From the NCBI RefSeq assembly GCF_014076495.1, contig NZ_CP043575.1, positions 3,596,001 to 3,660,000 on the forward strand: DNA of 64,000 bases, given 5' to 3'. The notes beneath the pieces were generated by a model. That model was given only the letters and a program-made list of their open reading frames with translations. It was not told the DNA's origin and did not search any database. The stretch is from Comamonas koreensis (GTDB taxonomy: Bacteria > Pseudomonadota > Gammaproteobacteria > Burkholderiales > Burkholderiaceae_C). Positions 49,351 through 58,927 of this stretch are shown here, piece after piece. A program made the position numbers and the translations under genes. How positions within the stretch are numbered: the first letter of the stretch is position 1; each line of letters begins with the position of its first letter.

Positions 49351-49510
49351 CGGGTACGCGACTGGCGATAGACATCTGTATGACCGGATTGTTGACGTGG
49401 AATGCAGGCCCGGCCTGCAGCAACCACCGGGGAGCGTACCGTGCAGTGCCAGGGCGAGCGCATCGCCCCCCGCACCCGCCACGTGTTAGCCGTGCGCCTG
49501 GGCAGCCCCT
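49351..49510 (+). promoter_or_regulatory. ZTP (pfl) riboswitch upstream of glyA
   Basis: Matches the pfl motif as I know it: CGACTGGCG at 49359-49367, ACCACCGGGGAGCG at 49423-49436, a variable linker with its own hairpin (GGGCGA-GCGCA-TCGCCC, about 49452-49468) and GCGCCTGGGC at 49494-49503, which forms the pseudoknotted 3' domain. ZTP/ZMP builds up when 10-formyl-tetrahydrofolate is short, and glyA, which feeds the one-carbon pool, is a usual target. A -10-like TACACT lies at 49342-49347. Confidence 0.82.
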
Positions 49511-49567
49511 GTTTTCGCCAACCTCACTGTTGGCAGGCAGGGCTCACTTCTGACTCCAACGACCGCC

Positions 49568-50812
49568 ATGTACCAACGTAACATCCTTGTCGAACAGACC
49601 GACGCAGAACTCTTTGCGGCCATCCAGGCCGAAAACCAGCGCCAAGAGCAGCACATCGAGCTGATCGCCAGCGAAAACTATGCCTCCCCTGCCGTGATGT
49701 GGGCCCAGGGCACCCAGCTGACCAACAAGTACGCCGAAGGCTACCCCGGCAAGCGCTACTACGGCGGCTGCGAATTTGTCGATATCGCCGAGCAGCTGGC
49801 CATCGACCGCGTCAAGCAACTGTTTGGCGCTGATGCAGCCAATGTGCAACCCCATTGCGGCGCATCGGCCAATGAAGCGGTTTTCCTGGCTTTCCTCAAC
49901 CCCGGCGACACCATCATGGGCATGAGCCTGGCCGAAGGCGGTCACCTGACCCATGGCATGCCACTGAACATCTCCGGCAAGTGGTTCAACGTCGTCTCCT
50001 ACGGCCTGAACGAAAAGGAAGAGCTGGACTACGACGCCATGGAAAAGAAGGCGCACGAGACCAAGCCCAAGCTGATCATCGCTGGCGCATCCGCTTACTC
50101 GCTGGAAATCGACTTTGCCCGCTTTGCCAAGGTGGCCAAGGATGTGGGCGCGATCTTCATGGTGGACATGGCCCACTATGCCGGTCTGATCGCCGCTGGC
50201 GAATACCCCAACCCCGTGCCCCACGCCGACGTGGTGACCACCACCACCCACAAGAGCCTGCGCGGCCCGCGCGGTGGCGTCATCCTGATGAAGGCTGAGC
50301 ACGAGAAGGCCATCAACTCGGCCGTGTTCCCCGGCCTGCAAGGCGGCCCGCTGATGCACGTGATCGCAGCCAAGGCCGTGGCCTTCAAGGAGGCGCTGAC
50401 GCCTGAGTTCAAGCAGTATGCCCAGCAGGTCAAGACCAACGCCCGCATCGTGGCCGAGACCCTGACCGAGCGCGGCCTGCGCATCATCTCTGGCGGCACC
50501 CAAAGCCACGTGATGCTGGTGGACCTGCGCGCCAAGGGCATCACCGGCAAGGAAGCCGAAGCCGTGCTGGGCGCTGCCCACATGACGATCAACAAGAACT
50601 CCATCCCCAACGACCCGGAAAAGCCGATGGTCACCAGCGGTATCCGTATCGGTACGCCCGCGATGACCACCCGTGGTTTCAAGGACGAAGAAGCGCGCCT
50701 CACGGCCAACCTGATCGCCGACGTGCTGGACAACCCACGGGACGAGGCCAACATCGCTGCCGTGCGCGCCAAGGTCAACGCCCTGACCGCACGCTTCCCC
50801 GTCTACCGCTGA
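49568..50812 (+). CDS. glyA: Serine hydroxymethyltransferase
   Basis: Converts serine and tetrahydrofolate to glycine and 5,10-methylene-tetrahydrofolate. 414 residues, PLP fold type [31 protein letters not shown] and [14 protein letters not shown], whose Lys binds PLP, are all present. Led by a ZTP riboswitch, and 20 bases before nrdR in the same direction, as in many proteobacteria. Confidence 0.98.
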   Translation: MYQRNILVEQTDAELFAAIQAENQRQEQHIELIASENYASPAVMWAQGTQLTNKYAEGYPGKRYYGGCEFVDIAEQLAIDRVKQLFGADAANVQPHCGASANEAVFLAFLNPGDTIMGMSLAEGGHLTHGMPLNISGKWFNVVSYGLNEKEELDYDAMEKKAHETKPKLIIAGASAYSLEIDFARFAKVAKDVGAIFMVDMAHYAGLIAAGEYPNPVPHADVVTTTTHKSLRGPRGGVILMKAEHEKAINSAVFPGLQGGPLMHVIAAKAVAFKEALTPEFKQYAQQVKTNARIVAETLTERGLRIISGGTQSHVMLVDLRAKGITGKEAEAVLGAAHMTINKNSIPNDPEKPMVTSGIRIGTPAMTTRGFKDEEARLTANLIADVLDNPRDEANIAAVRAKVNALTARFPVYR

Positions 50813-50832
50813 TCTGACCTGCGCCCGCGCCT

Positions 50833-51324
50833 ATGAAATGCCCCTTCTGCAGCCATCCCGATACCCAGGTGGTGGAGACCCGTGTTGCAGAAGACGGCGG
50901 CTTTGTACGGCGCAGGCGCCAGTGCGGCAACTGCGAAAAGCGCTTTACCACCTATGAGCGGCCTGAGGTCAGCCTGCCAGTCATCGTCAAAAAGGACGGC
51001 CGGCGCATCGACTACGACCGCAGCAAGCTACGCGGCTCGTTCAGCCTGGCGCTGCGCAAGCGCCCGGTCCCCATCGACAAGGTGGACCTGGCGCTCGAGC
51101 ATGTCGAGGACAAGCTGCGCACCTTGGGTGCGCGTGAGGTACAGACGCATTTGATCGGCGAGCTGGTCATGGCCGAGCTGCAAAAGCTCGACAAGGTGGC
51201 CTACATCCGCTATGCCAGCGTCTACCGAAGCTTCGAGGACATTGACCAGTTCAAGTCCATCGTCGACGAGGTAACGACCCCGCCGCCCGAGCCCAGGAAA
51301 GACAGCGCCCGTAAAAAGGACTGA
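50833..51324 (+). CDS. nrdR: Transcriptional repressor NrdR
   Basis: Zinc-ribbon and ATP-cone repressor of ribonucleotide reductase genes, sensing ATP/dATP. 163 residues. The zinc ribbon uses [14 protein letters not shown] and [15 protein letters not shown] (four Cys); the ATP-cone starts near residue 49 with [17 protein letters not shown]. Likely co-transcribed with glyA and ended by the hairpin at 51330-51360. Confidence 0.96.
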   Translation: MKCPFCSHPDTQVVETRVAEDGGFVRRRRQCGNCEKRFTTYERPEVSLPVIVKKDGRRIDYDRSKLRGSFSLALRKRPVPIDKVDLALEHVEDKLRTLGAREVQTHLIGELVMAELQKLDKVAYIRYASVYRSFEDIDQFKSIVDEVTTPPPEPRKDSARKKD

Positions 51325-51328
51325 GGCA

Positions 51329-51362
51329 CAAAAAAATGCGAACCCCTGGGTTCGCATTTTTC
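51329..51362. terminator. Bidirectional terminator between nrdR and aroC
   Basis: AAAAAATGCGAACCC pairs with GGGTTCGCATTTTT around a short loop; T-runs on both strands. Serves the converging nrdR and aroC. Confidence 0.85.
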
Positions 51363-51402
51363 TTTGGAGACCAGCCACGGAGCCGGCCCGGGCTGCGCCT
51401 TG

Positions 51403-52506
51403 TCAGTCTTGCGGCGCCTCGGCGGCAATCGGCCCCACCGCCTGCACCACATCGCTGTTCTGGGCGCGGTGGCGCAGCGCATGGTCCATCAGCACCATGG
51501 CCAGCAAGGCCTCGGCAATCGGTGCGGCGCGGATGCCCACGCAGGGGTCATGCCGGCCCTTGGTGATGACCTCGGTACTCTTGCCCTCGGTATCGATGGA
51601 CTCGCGCGGGCTGATGATCGAGCTGGTGGGCTTGATGGCGATGCGGATCTCGATGTCCTGACCAGTGCTGATGCCGCCCAGAATGCCGCCGGCATTGTTG
51701 CTGCGAAAGCCCTGGGGGCTGAGCGAGTCGCCATGCGTAGTGCCGCGCTGGGCCACGCTGTCAAAACCGGCACCAATCTCGACCGCCTTGACGGCGTTGA
51801 GGCCCATCATCGCGTAGGCGATGTCGGCGTCGAGCTTGTCATACAGCGGCTCGCCCAGGCCGACCGGCACGCCGCTGGCCTGCACGCGGATCAGCGCGCC
51901 GCAGGAGTCGCCCGCCTTGCGCAGCGCATCCATATAGTCTTCATAGCGGGTCACATCGGCCACCGGCGCAAAAAACGGGTTGTTAGGCACATGCGACCAG
52001 TCCTCAAAAGGCAGGGCCACCTCGCCCACCTGCAGCATGCAGGCGCGGAATTCGGTACCGAACTTCTCTTTGAGCCACTTTTTGGCCACAGCGCCAGCGG
52101 CCACGGTGGGCGCGGTCAGGCGGGCCGAGGAGCGGCCACCACCACGCGGGTCGCGGATGCCGTACTTGTGCCAGTAGGCATAGTCGGCATGGCCGGGGCG
52201 AAAGCTCTGCGCAATATTGGAGTAGTCCTTGCTGCGCTGGTCGGTATTGCGGATCAGCAGCGCAATCGGCGTGCCCGTCGTCTTGCCCTCGTAGACGCCC
52301 GAGAGGATCTCCACGCTGTCGGGCTCATTGCGCTGGGTGACAAACTTGCTGGTGCCGGGGCGGCGGCGGTCCAGGTCCTGCTGGATATCTGCCTCGCTCA
52401 ACGCCATGCCCGGTGGGCAGCCGTCAATCACGCAGCCAATCGCGGGGCCATGGGATTCGCCAAAGTTGGTAACAGTAAATAAGGTGCCGAAGGTATTGCC
52501 GCTCAT
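51403..52506 (-). CDS. aroC: Chorismate synthase
   Basis: Last step of the shikimate pathway, needing reduced FMN. 367 residues. Signatures [18 protein letters not shown] near the N-terminus, [20 protein letters not shown] with conserved His and Arg, and [17 protein letters not shown] are visible. Converges on nrdR. Confidence 0.97.
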   Translation of the reverse strand: MSGNTFGTLFTVTNFGESHGPAIGCVIDGCPPGMALSEADIQQDLDRRRPGTSKFVTQRNEPDSVEILSGVYEGKTTGTPIALLIRNTDQRSKDYSNIAQSFRPGHADYAYWHKYGIRDPRGGGRSSARLTAPTVAAGAVAKKWLKEKFGTEFRACMLQVGEVALPFEDWSHVPNNPFFAPVADVTRYEDYMDALRKAGDSCGALIRVQASGVPVGLGEPLYDKLDADIAYAMMGLNAVKAVEIGAGFDSVAQRGTTHGDSLSPQGFRSNNAGGILGGISTGQDIEIRIAIKPTSSIISPRESIDTEGKSTEVITKGRHDPCVGIRAAPIAEALLAMVLMDHALRHRAQNSDVVQAVGPIAAEAPQD

Positions 52507-52554
52507 AGCCCGCCATTATCACTGATGCCGGTGCCCCACGCAGCCCCACAGGGC

Positions 52555-54036
52555 TCACCAGCGGGGCGGGTCACCGCCGGGCGGCTGGCCGGCATGGGGC
52601 CAGCCGCCTGGCAGACCCTGCAGCACCGCACTGTGGCGCACCGCACGCAGGCGGCCAAAGCCAGTGTCCATCTCTTCCAGATAGGCGTCGGGCGGCGCGC
52701 CGCTGGGTGCCGTAGCCGCCGCAGCGGCTACCGGCCGCTGGCCCATGGACTGCAACCACTGTGCGACGCGTGCCAGCGACACCTGCACATGCCAGCTGCC
52801 GCCCTGCTTTGCCTGGCGGTAGAGCGCAGCCTGGATGCCAAAGGCCAGCAAAAAGCCCGCGCTGTAATCGAGAATCTGCAGCGGCAGCGCCCGCAGCCCC
52901 GCGCTGCCAAACGCCTGGCCTTCGGCCCAGTTGATGCCGCAGACGGTCTGCACCAGCGAATCAAAGCCGCGCCGGTCGGCCCAGGGGCCGCTGCGGCCAT
53001 AGGCTGACAGGCTGGCATAGACGATGCCCGGCCGCTGCCGGGCGGCAGACTGCGGATCCAGCCCCAGCGCATCCAGCGCGCCCGGCCGGTAGCCTTGCAG
53101 CAGCACATGGGCCTGATCCAGCAACGCGGCCATCTTTTGCTGGCCTGCCGGGGTTTTCAGATCCAGCAAGGCCGAGCGCTTGCCCCGGCTCATATCGGCA
53201 ATGGCCTCGATATTGGGCAGACCCGGCCCATTGAGCATCAGCACATCGGCCCCTTGCGCCGCCAGGCTGCGGGCTGCCACGGGCCCCGCCAGAATGCGGG
53301 TCAGGTCCAGCACGCGCAGGCCAGCAAGCGGCCGGTGCTGGGCAGGCGCGGGCCCATCGCGGGGCGCGGCGGGCTGGTCGCTGTCCAACTGCGTGATCGA
53401 CAGCAAGGGCTGCGCGGCCACCGCCGCACTTTGGGGATGGGCCTGCCAGGCCTCAGGGCTGCGCGCAGCTGCCACCACGAGGCCCAGCGCTGCGGCGCGC
53501 TCCTCCGCTGCCTGCGCCGTCCAGCCTTGGAGCGCGTCCGCCACCTGCTGCCGCGTGGTGGCAGCGCCCGTGGGCAGGCCCAGGAGCCGCAACACGCCAT
53601 CGCGGTGGTGGTCAAAATTGGCATGGATGCGCAGCCAGCCCGGCTCGCCCACATCGGCGCCGCAGGCATAGAGGCCCGAGATGGGCGCCCACAGGTTGGG
53701 CTGCTCGCCGTCCAAGGTGAAATAGCCACTGCACTCGGCCAGCACATGGCCCACATCCACCTGGAACTGGGGCATGGCCCGCTGCTGGCGGCGCTGGTAC
53801 AACAAGGCACTGGCCAGGCCGCTGGCCGCCACGGCCGCAGGCGCTGCCACATCCAGGCAAAAACTCGAGGGGTAGGCAGCGCCATCGCCGCTGAGCGCCA
53901 AAGCGCCCTGCTCCAAAGCCTGCGCTGGCAGGCCCGCTTGCTGCCAGAGCATGTGCACGCTGGCCTGTATGGCCGCATGCAGCGATTGCTGCGCCAGGTG
54001 GTGGCTGGTGGGGCTGTGGTTGTTAGTAGTTGGCAA
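52555..54036 (-). CDS. Family III (CaiB/BaiF) CoA transferase
   Basis: 493 residues. Two regions of the family are seen: an N-terminal CaiB-like part (about 20-200) and a full C-terminal part (from about 230) with GLRVLDLTRILAGPVAARSL, DMSRGKRSALLDLKTPAGQ and GFDSLVQTVCGI, whose Asp matches the catalytic Asp of formyl-CoA transferase. The end is short and Pro/Gly-rich compared with the family. Start: TTG at 54036 with AGGAG six bases upstream; an ATG at 54072 is the alternative. It is divergent, over 112 bases, from a citrate synthase that carries a DNA-binding domain. Substrate unknown. Confidence 0.82.
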   Translation of the reverse strand: MPTTNNHSPTSHHLAQQSLHAAIQASVHMLWQQAGLPAQALEQGALALSGDGAAYPSSFCLDVAAPAAVAASGLASALLYQRRQQRAMPQFQVDVGHVLAECSGYFTLDGEQPNLWAPISGLYACGADVGEPGWLRIHANFDHHRDGVLRLLGLPTGAATTRQQVADALQGWTAQAAEERAAALGLVVAAARSPEAWQAHPQSAAVAAQPLLSITQLDSDQPAAPRDGPAPAQHRPLAGLRVLDLTRILAGPVAARSLAAQGADVLMLNGPGLPNIEAIADMSRGKRSALLDLKTPAGQQKMAALLDQAHVLLQGYRPGALDALGLDPQSAARQRPGIVYASLSAYGRSGPWADRRGFDSLVQTVCGINWAEGQAFGSAGLRALPLQILDYSAGFLLAFGIQAALYRQAKQGGSWHVQVSLARVAQWLQSMGQRPVAAAAATAPSGAPPDAYLEEMDTGFGRLRAVRHSAVLQGLPGGWPHAGQPPGGDPPRW

Positions 54037-54148
54037 GACGTTCTCCTGGTTGGCACATGGCCGCCATTGCATACCTGCCGCACCCCGGGGTCAATCTTGA
54101 TTGGGCCGATACACATACCATTCAACTCGCCTTGCAGTAGCATGGCCC

Positions 54149-55474
54149 ATGGTTGCTTCACGTCCCTCTCCCACCCCACCTTCCGAAGACGACAGCCCCT
54201 GGCTCAGCAGCCAGCAGGCCGCCGCGATGCTGGGTGTGCAGCGCGCCAGCCTCTACGCCTATGTCAGCCGGGGCCTGCTACAGGCGCACCGCCAACCGGG
54301 CCTGCGCGGCCATGTCTATGCCCGCATCGATGTGCAGCGCCTCGCGCGCCAGCGGCACACCGTGCGCAACCCCGCGCAGCTCGCCCGCTCCACCCTCGAC
54401 TGGGGCACACCCGTGCTGCGCTCGGCCATCACACAGGTGGCCCAAGGCCAGCTGTACTACCGGGGGCGCGATGCCCTGCAATGGGCGCAGCACGCCAGCC
54501 TGGAAGACACCGCCGCGCTGCTGCTGGGCCAGCCCATCGCGGCGCAGTCCAGCAGCGCCCGCATGGCCCCGACCAAGGCGTCCGCAGCATCGCCCGTGCC
54601 ACAACCCCGGTCACCCGACCAGGCGCTCAGCGCCTGGCACAGCCTGCCCACCAGCGAGCCCACGCTGGCCAGCCCCGGCTGGCCCCGGCCGCTGCTCCAG
54701 CAGATGCTGTGGGTGCTGACGGGGCTGCCGCCGCCTCCTGGTGCTGCGCCGCCCCAGGCCGAACGGCTGGTCCACCAGCAGCTCGCTGCACTCTGGCGTG
54801 TGGATGCCGCCGGCGAAAGCACCCTGCGCCAGGCGCTGGTGCTGTGCGCCGACCATGAGCTCAATGCCTCCAGCTTTGCAGCCCGGGTGGTCGCATCAAC
54901 CGGCGCCAGCCTGCATGCCAGTCTGGGCGCAGGTCTCGCCGCGCTGACCGGCCCACTGCACGGGGGGATGACGGCGGTGATCGACCAGCACTGGGACGAC
55001 TGGCATGCGGCGCCACGGGCTGGCGATGCACTGCACCCATCGCTCACCCAGCTGCTGGCCGACACCCGCACCCATGGCAGCCCGCATTACTGCGCAGGCT
55101 TTGGCCACCCGCTCTACCCGGCAGGCGACCCGCGCAGCCAGCGCCTCATCAGCCTGCTGCCGGCCGATGCGCACCGCAATGCCTTGCTGGCAACAGTGCA
55201 CCGCCAAACCGGCCTGCACCCCAGCCTGGACTATGCGCTGGTCGCCATCCAGCGCGGCCTGGGCCTGCCCGCGGGCGCTGCCTTTGTGCTGTTTGCACTG
55301 GGCCGCACGGCAGGCTGGCTGGCCCATGCGCTGGAGCAGCGCGACAGCGGCCAATTGATCCGCCCCCGCGCCCAGTATGTGGGCCTGCCAGCGCAAACAG
55401 ATGCTCAGGCTGAGAACCCAGCCTCCACCGATAACACGGTCGGCCGCATCCCCGGGCGCATCATCCGTTTCTGA
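54149..55474 (+). CDS. Citrate-synthase-family protein with N-terminal helix-turn-helix
   Basis: 441 residues. Residues about 12-70 form a MerR/excisionase-like HTH (SSQQAAAMLGVQRASLYAYV, then RGHVYARIDVQRLARQR). The rest is citrate synthase: ADHELNASSFAARV, GPLHGGM and FGHPLYPAGDPR keep the two catalytic His and the Asp, so enzyme activity with an acyl-CoA and oxaloacetate-like acid is plausible. A Pro/Ser-rich insert follows the first strand block (about 130-175). Such HTH fusions exist in related bacteria with no known role. Divergent from a CoA transferase gene that it may regulate. Confidence 0.85.
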   Translation: MVASRPSPTPPSEDDSPWLSSQQAAAMLGVQRASLYAYVSRGLLQAHRQPGLRGHVYARIDVQRLARQRHTVRNPAQLARSTLDWGTPVLRSAITQVAQGQLYYRGRDALQWAQHASLEDTAALLLGQPIAAQSSSARMAPTKASAASPVPQPRSPDQALSAWHSLPTSEPTLASPGWPRPLLQQMLWVLTGLPPPPGAAPPQAERLVHQQLAALWRVDAAGESTLRQALVLCADHELNASSFAARVVASTGASLHASLGAGLAALTGPLHGGMTAVIDQHWDDWHAAPRAGDALHPSLTQLLADTRTHGSPHYCAGFGHPLYPAGDPRSQRLISLLPADAHRNALLATVHRQTGLHPSLDYALVAIQRGLGLPAGAAFVLFALGRTAGWLAHALEQRDSGQLIRPRAQYVGLPAQTDAQAENPASTDNTVGRIPGRIIRF

Positions 55475-55508
55475 CCAATACCCAGCATCTGTTCCAAAGC
55501 AAAGGCGC

Positions 55509-55532
55509 AAAAAAGCGGCCTCGCGGGCCGCT
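55509..55532 (-). terminator. Intrinsic terminator after the CBS-domain gene
   Basis: AGCGGCC (55514-55520) pairs with GGCCGCT (55526-55532); the minus-strand tail is six T. Confidence 0.75.
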
Positions 55533-55587
55533 GCAGTAGCGGTTGTGGAAGTCGCCGGCTCAGCCGCCAAGCTGCGCCGGTCCCCCA

Positions 55588-56040
55588 TCAAGAATCCGTC
55601 TCGCCTTCCACCGGCCAATCGCGGATATAGGCCTTGAGCATCTTGTTCTCGAAATTCTGGCTGTCGACGACGGCCTTGGCCACGTCGTAGAAGCTGATCA
55701 CGCCCATCAGCATCTTCTTGTCCATCACCGGCATGTAGCGGGCATGGCGGTCGAGCATCATGCGGCGCACCTCGTCCATGTCGGTTTCCATCGTGCAGGT
55801 AAGCGGTGCGTCGTCCATCACGCTGCGCACAAGGATATTGCCTGCAGTGCCGCCGTTGTTGACGATGGCCACGATCACCTCGCGGAACGTCAACATGCCC
55901 ACCACATCGCCGTGCTCCATCACCACCAGTGAGCCAATGTCCTTCTCCGCCATGGTCTGGATCGCGTCGCCCAGAGGGTCGTTGACGCTGGCCGTGTAGA
56001 GAGTGTTGCCTTTGAGGCGGAGGATATCGCTGACTTTCAT
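55588..56040 (-). CDS. CBS-domain protein
   Basis: 150 residues that are almost entirely two CBS motifs (about 10-65 and 75-130): DIGSLVVMEHGDVVGMLTFRE and ARYMPVMDKKMLMGVISFYD in parts. CBS pairs bind adenosine nucleotides and act as sensors; a stand-alone pair like this one has no known partner. ATG at 56040 with AAGGAG upstream. Divergent from metY. Confidence 0.88.
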   Translation of the reverse strand: MKVSDILRLKGNTLYTASVNDPLGDAIQTMAEKDIGSLVVMEHGDVVGMLTFREVIVAIVNNGGTAGNILVRSVMDDAPLTCTMETDMDEVRRMMLDRHARYMPVMDKKMLMGVISFYDVAKAVVDSQNFENKMLKAYIRDWPVEGETDS

Positions 56041-56179
56041 GGGTGTCTCCTTGTACCGTTCTCCGATGCTGGCGGGGCCCACCTGCGTGCACACGCATCG
56101 GCGACAGGCCTGCCCGCCCAGGTCTGCTAAATATAGCCGACAATGCCCGTCCAGAACGACAACATCGCGGAGATACGCC

Positions 56180-57478
56180 ATGCCCGGTTACACCGACCCC
56201 GGCTTTGACACCCTGAGTCTGCACGCTGGCGCCCAGCCGGACCCGGCCACCGGGGCTCGCGCCGTCCCCATCCACCTGACCACCTCCTTCGTCTTCGAGT
56301 CGAGCGACCACGCAGCCAGCCTCTTCAATCTGGAGCGGCCCGGCCATGTCTACAGCCGCATCAGCAACCCCACCAATGCGGTGCTGGAGCAGCGCGTCTC
56401 GGCACTTGAAGGCGGTGTGGGCGCGATCGCGGTGGCCAGCGGCCAGGCCGCGCTGCACCTGTCGGTTGCCACCTTGATGGGCGCGGGCAGCCATATCGTT
56501 GCCAGCACCGCGCTCTATGGCGGCAGCCAGAACCTGCTGCACTACACCCTGGCCCGCTTTGGCATCGAGACCACCTTTGTCCAACCCGGCGATATCGACG
56601 GCTGGCGCGCTGCGGTGCGGCCCAACACCAAGCTGTTTTTTGGCGAGACCGTCGGCAACCCCGGCCTCGATGTGCTGGACATCCCCACCGTCTCGGCCAT
56701 GGCCCATGAGGCCGGCGTGCCCTTGCTGGTCGACTCCACCTTGACCTCGCCCTGGCTCATCAAGCCCTTTGCGCATGGCGCCGACATCGTCTACCACTCG
56801 GCCACCAAGTTTCTCTCCGGCCACGGCACCGTCATTGGCGGCATCGTGGTCGACGGCGGCAGTTTTGACTGGGAAAAGTCGGGCCGCTTCCCCGAGCTGA
56901 CCGAGCCCTATGACGGCTTTCACAACATGGTGTTCAGCGAGGAATCGACCACCGGCGCCTTCTTGCTGCGCGCGCGGCGCGAAGGCCTGCGCGACTTTGG
57001 CGCCTGCATGAGCCCGCACAGCGCCTGGCTGATCTTGCAAGGCATCGAGACCTTGCCGCTGCGCATGGAGCGCCATATGCGCAACACCGAAAAAGTGGTG
57101 CAGTTCCTCGCCAGCCACCCGATGGTCAGCCGCGTGGGCCACCCGATGCTGGAGAGCCACAGCTCCTACGCGCTGGCGCAAAAGCTGCTGCCGCGCGGCG
57201 CAGGTTCGGTGTTCAGCTTTGACATTGCCGGCAACCGCAACCAGGGCAAGAAGTTCATCGAGACGCTCAAGGTCTTCAGCCACCTGGCCAATGTCGGCGA
57301 CTGCCGCTCGCTGGTCATCCACCCGGCCAGCACCACGCATTTCCGCATGCACGACGACGCCTTGGCGCAAGCGGGCATCAGCCAGGGCACGATCCGCCTG
57401 TCCATCGGCCTAGAAGACGCCGACGACCTGATCGATGACTTGAAGCGCGCGCTCAAGGCCGCAGAGAAGGCCGCATGA
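56180..57478 (+). CDS. metY: O-acetylhomoserine aminocarboxypropyltransferase (sulfhydrylase)
   Basis: PLP enzyme of the Cys/Met metabolism family that makes homocysteine from O-acetyl- or O-succinylhomoserine and sulfide. 432 residues. The PLP Lys lies in YHSATKFLSGHGTVIGG; TTSFVFESSDHAASLF and YSRISNPTNAVLEQRVSALE are family marks. The length and the GGIVVDGGSFDW stretch favour MetY over MetZ. The ATG at 56180 has GGAG eight bases upstream. The next gene starts within its stop codon. Confidence 0.9.
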   Translation: MPGYTDPGFDTLSLHAGAQPDPATGARAVPIHLTTSFVFESSDHAASLFNLERPGHVYSRISNPTNAVLEQRVSALEGGVGAIAVASGQAALHLSVATLMGAGSHIVASTALYGGSQNLLHYTLARFGIETTFVQPGDIDGWRAAVRPNTKLFFGETVGNPGLDVLDIPTVSAMAHEAGVPLLVDSTLTSPWLIKPFAHGADIVYHSATKFLSGHGTVIGGIVVDGGSFDWEKSGRFPELTEPYDGFHNMVFSEESTTGAFLLRARREGLRDFGACMSPHSAWLILQGIETLPLRMERHMRNTEKVVQFLASHPMVSRVGHPMLESHSSYALAQKLLPRGAGSVFSFDIAGNRNQGKKFIETLKVFSHLANVGDCRSLVIHPASTTHFRMHDDALAQAGISQGTIRLSIGLEDADDLIDDLKRALKAAEKAA

Positions 57479-57900
57479 TGGAAATCCGTGTCTTTGCACT
57501 GCAAGATGCGCCTGCCGTCGTTCAGCTGTGGAACGACTGCGGCCTGACCCGCCCCTGGAACGACCCGCACAAGGACATTGCGCGCAAGCAGAGCGTCTCG
57601 CCCGAGTTGTTCTGGGTCGGTGTCGATGAACAAGGCGCGGTGATCGCCAGCATCATGGTCGGCTACGACGGCCACCGCGGCTGGATCAACTACCTGGCCG
57701 TGCACCCCCGGCACCAGCGCCAGGGCCATGCGCGCCAGCTGATGCAGCGGGCCGAAGCCGAGCTCACGGCGCTGGGCTGCCCCAAGCTCAACTTGCAGGT
57801 GCGCGCCGGCAACGAAGCGGTCATCGCCTTCTACGAAAGCCTGGGCTATGCCAACGACCAGACCGTGAGCCTGGGCAAACGCCTGATTGCCGACATCTAG
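57475..57900 (+). CDS. ypeA: GNAT acetyltransferase, YpeA-type
   Basis: 141 residues, close to E. coli YpeA by eye: MEIRVFALQD at the start, LTRPWNDPHKDIARK, the acetyl-CoA loop VHPRHQRQGHARQL, LGCPKLNLQVRAGN and SLGKRLI at the end. Substrate unknown. Its ATG overlaps the metY stop (ATGA), so the two are translated together; a link to methionine metabolism is inference only. Confidence 0.87.
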   Translation: MMEIRVFALQDAPAVVQLWNDCGLTRPWNDPHKDIARKQSVSPELFWVGVDEQGAVIASIMVGYDGHRGWINYLAVHPRHQRQGHARQLMQRAEAELTALGCPKLNLQVRAGNEAVIAFYESLGYANDQTVSLGKRLIADI

Positions 57901-57927
57901 CCTCAGCCACACCATCGGAGCACAGAC

Positions 57928-58764
57928 ATGCAAATCCAAGTACAAGGTGCCGACCTGTATGCCTACACCGGCGGCAAGGCGCTGGATGCGAACCAGCCCA
58001 CTGCCATCTTTATCCACGGCGTGCTGTGCGACCACAGCGTCTGGGCGCTGCAAAGCCGCTACCTGGCCAACCATGGCTGGAACGTGCTGGCCATCGATCT
58101 GCCCGGCCACTGCAAAAGTGCCGGCGCCGCGCCGCGCACGGTGGAAGAAGCGGCCGAGATCATCGCGCAGCTGCTCGATGCCGCAGGCCTGCAGCAGGCG
58201 GCCCTTATCGGCCACAGCTGGGGCAGCCTGATAGCGATGGAAGCGGCCGCACGCCTGGGCGCGCGTATCAGCCACCTGGTGCTGGTCGGCACGGCCGACC
58301 CGATGAAGGTCGCCCCCGCTCTGCTCGAGCAAGCGCTCAGCGCTACCGACCAGGCGATTGCCATGGTGCAGACCTTCTCGCGCGCAACCCTGGCCCCACC
58401 CTCAGGCGCGGGCAGCTGGGTATTTGGCGCCGGCATGGCGCTGGCCCGCCGCGTGCAGGCCAGCAACGGCGACACCAACCTGCTGCACACCGGCTTTGTG
58501 GCCTGCGATAGCTACCGCAATGGCCAAGCTGCGATGGCCGCCCTCGCCTGCCCGGTGCTGTTTGTGCTGGGCGAGCAAGACCAGATGACGCCTGCCCGCG
58601 CCGCGCGCAGCCTGGTGGACGCCGCCAAAGCCGCTGGCAAGCAGGTGCAGGTCCAGATGGTGCCCAGCGGCCACAACCAGATGACCGAGTCACCCGACGC
58701 GACCCTGTTTGCGATCCACCATTTTCTGCAGGCACAGGCCGCAGCGCCGCAGCTTCCCGCCTGA
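57928..58764 (+). CDS. Alpha/beta hydrolase
   Basis: 278 residues. FIHGVLCDHSVW is the oxyanion region, GHSWGSLIAMEA the nucleophile elbow with Ser near 98, LGEQDQMTPA the acid and PSGHNQMTE the His. No signal peptide. GGAG lies eight bases before the ATG, 27 bases after the acetyltransferase gene, so probably one transcript. Esterase, haloperoxidase-like or C-C hydrolase activity cannot be told apart. Confidence 0.88.
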   Translation: MQIQVQGADLYAYTGGKALDANQPTAIFIHGVLCDHSVWALQSRYLANHGWNVLAIDLPGHCKSAGAAPRTVEEAAEIIAQLLDAAGLQQAALIGHSWGSLIAMEAAARLGARISHLVLVGTADPMKVAPALLEQALSATDQAIAMVQTFSRATLAPPSGAGSWVFGAGMALARRVQASNGDTNLLHTGFVACDSYRNGQAAMAALACPVLFVLGEQDQMTPARAARSLVDAAKAAGKQVQVQMVPSGHNQMTESPDATLFAIHHFLQAQAAAPQLPA

Positions 58765-58927
58765 GGGCCTGCTGCAGCGATCCGTCGCGCTATCAGCTTT
58801 GCAATTGCGATATTGCTTTTGTTTTTATAGCAGAATATCAAGTATGTATCTGGCGTAAGAAGGCGTAAGCCACCGCAAAAAATGCCGCAATGCGGGCATC
58901 AAATGCGTTAGCCTATCTGCCAGGCCG

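Noticed and set aside
54896..57370. 824-codon minus-strand open frame
   Set aside because: Runs antisense through metY and the citrate-synthase gene; crosses the real CBS gene in another frame.
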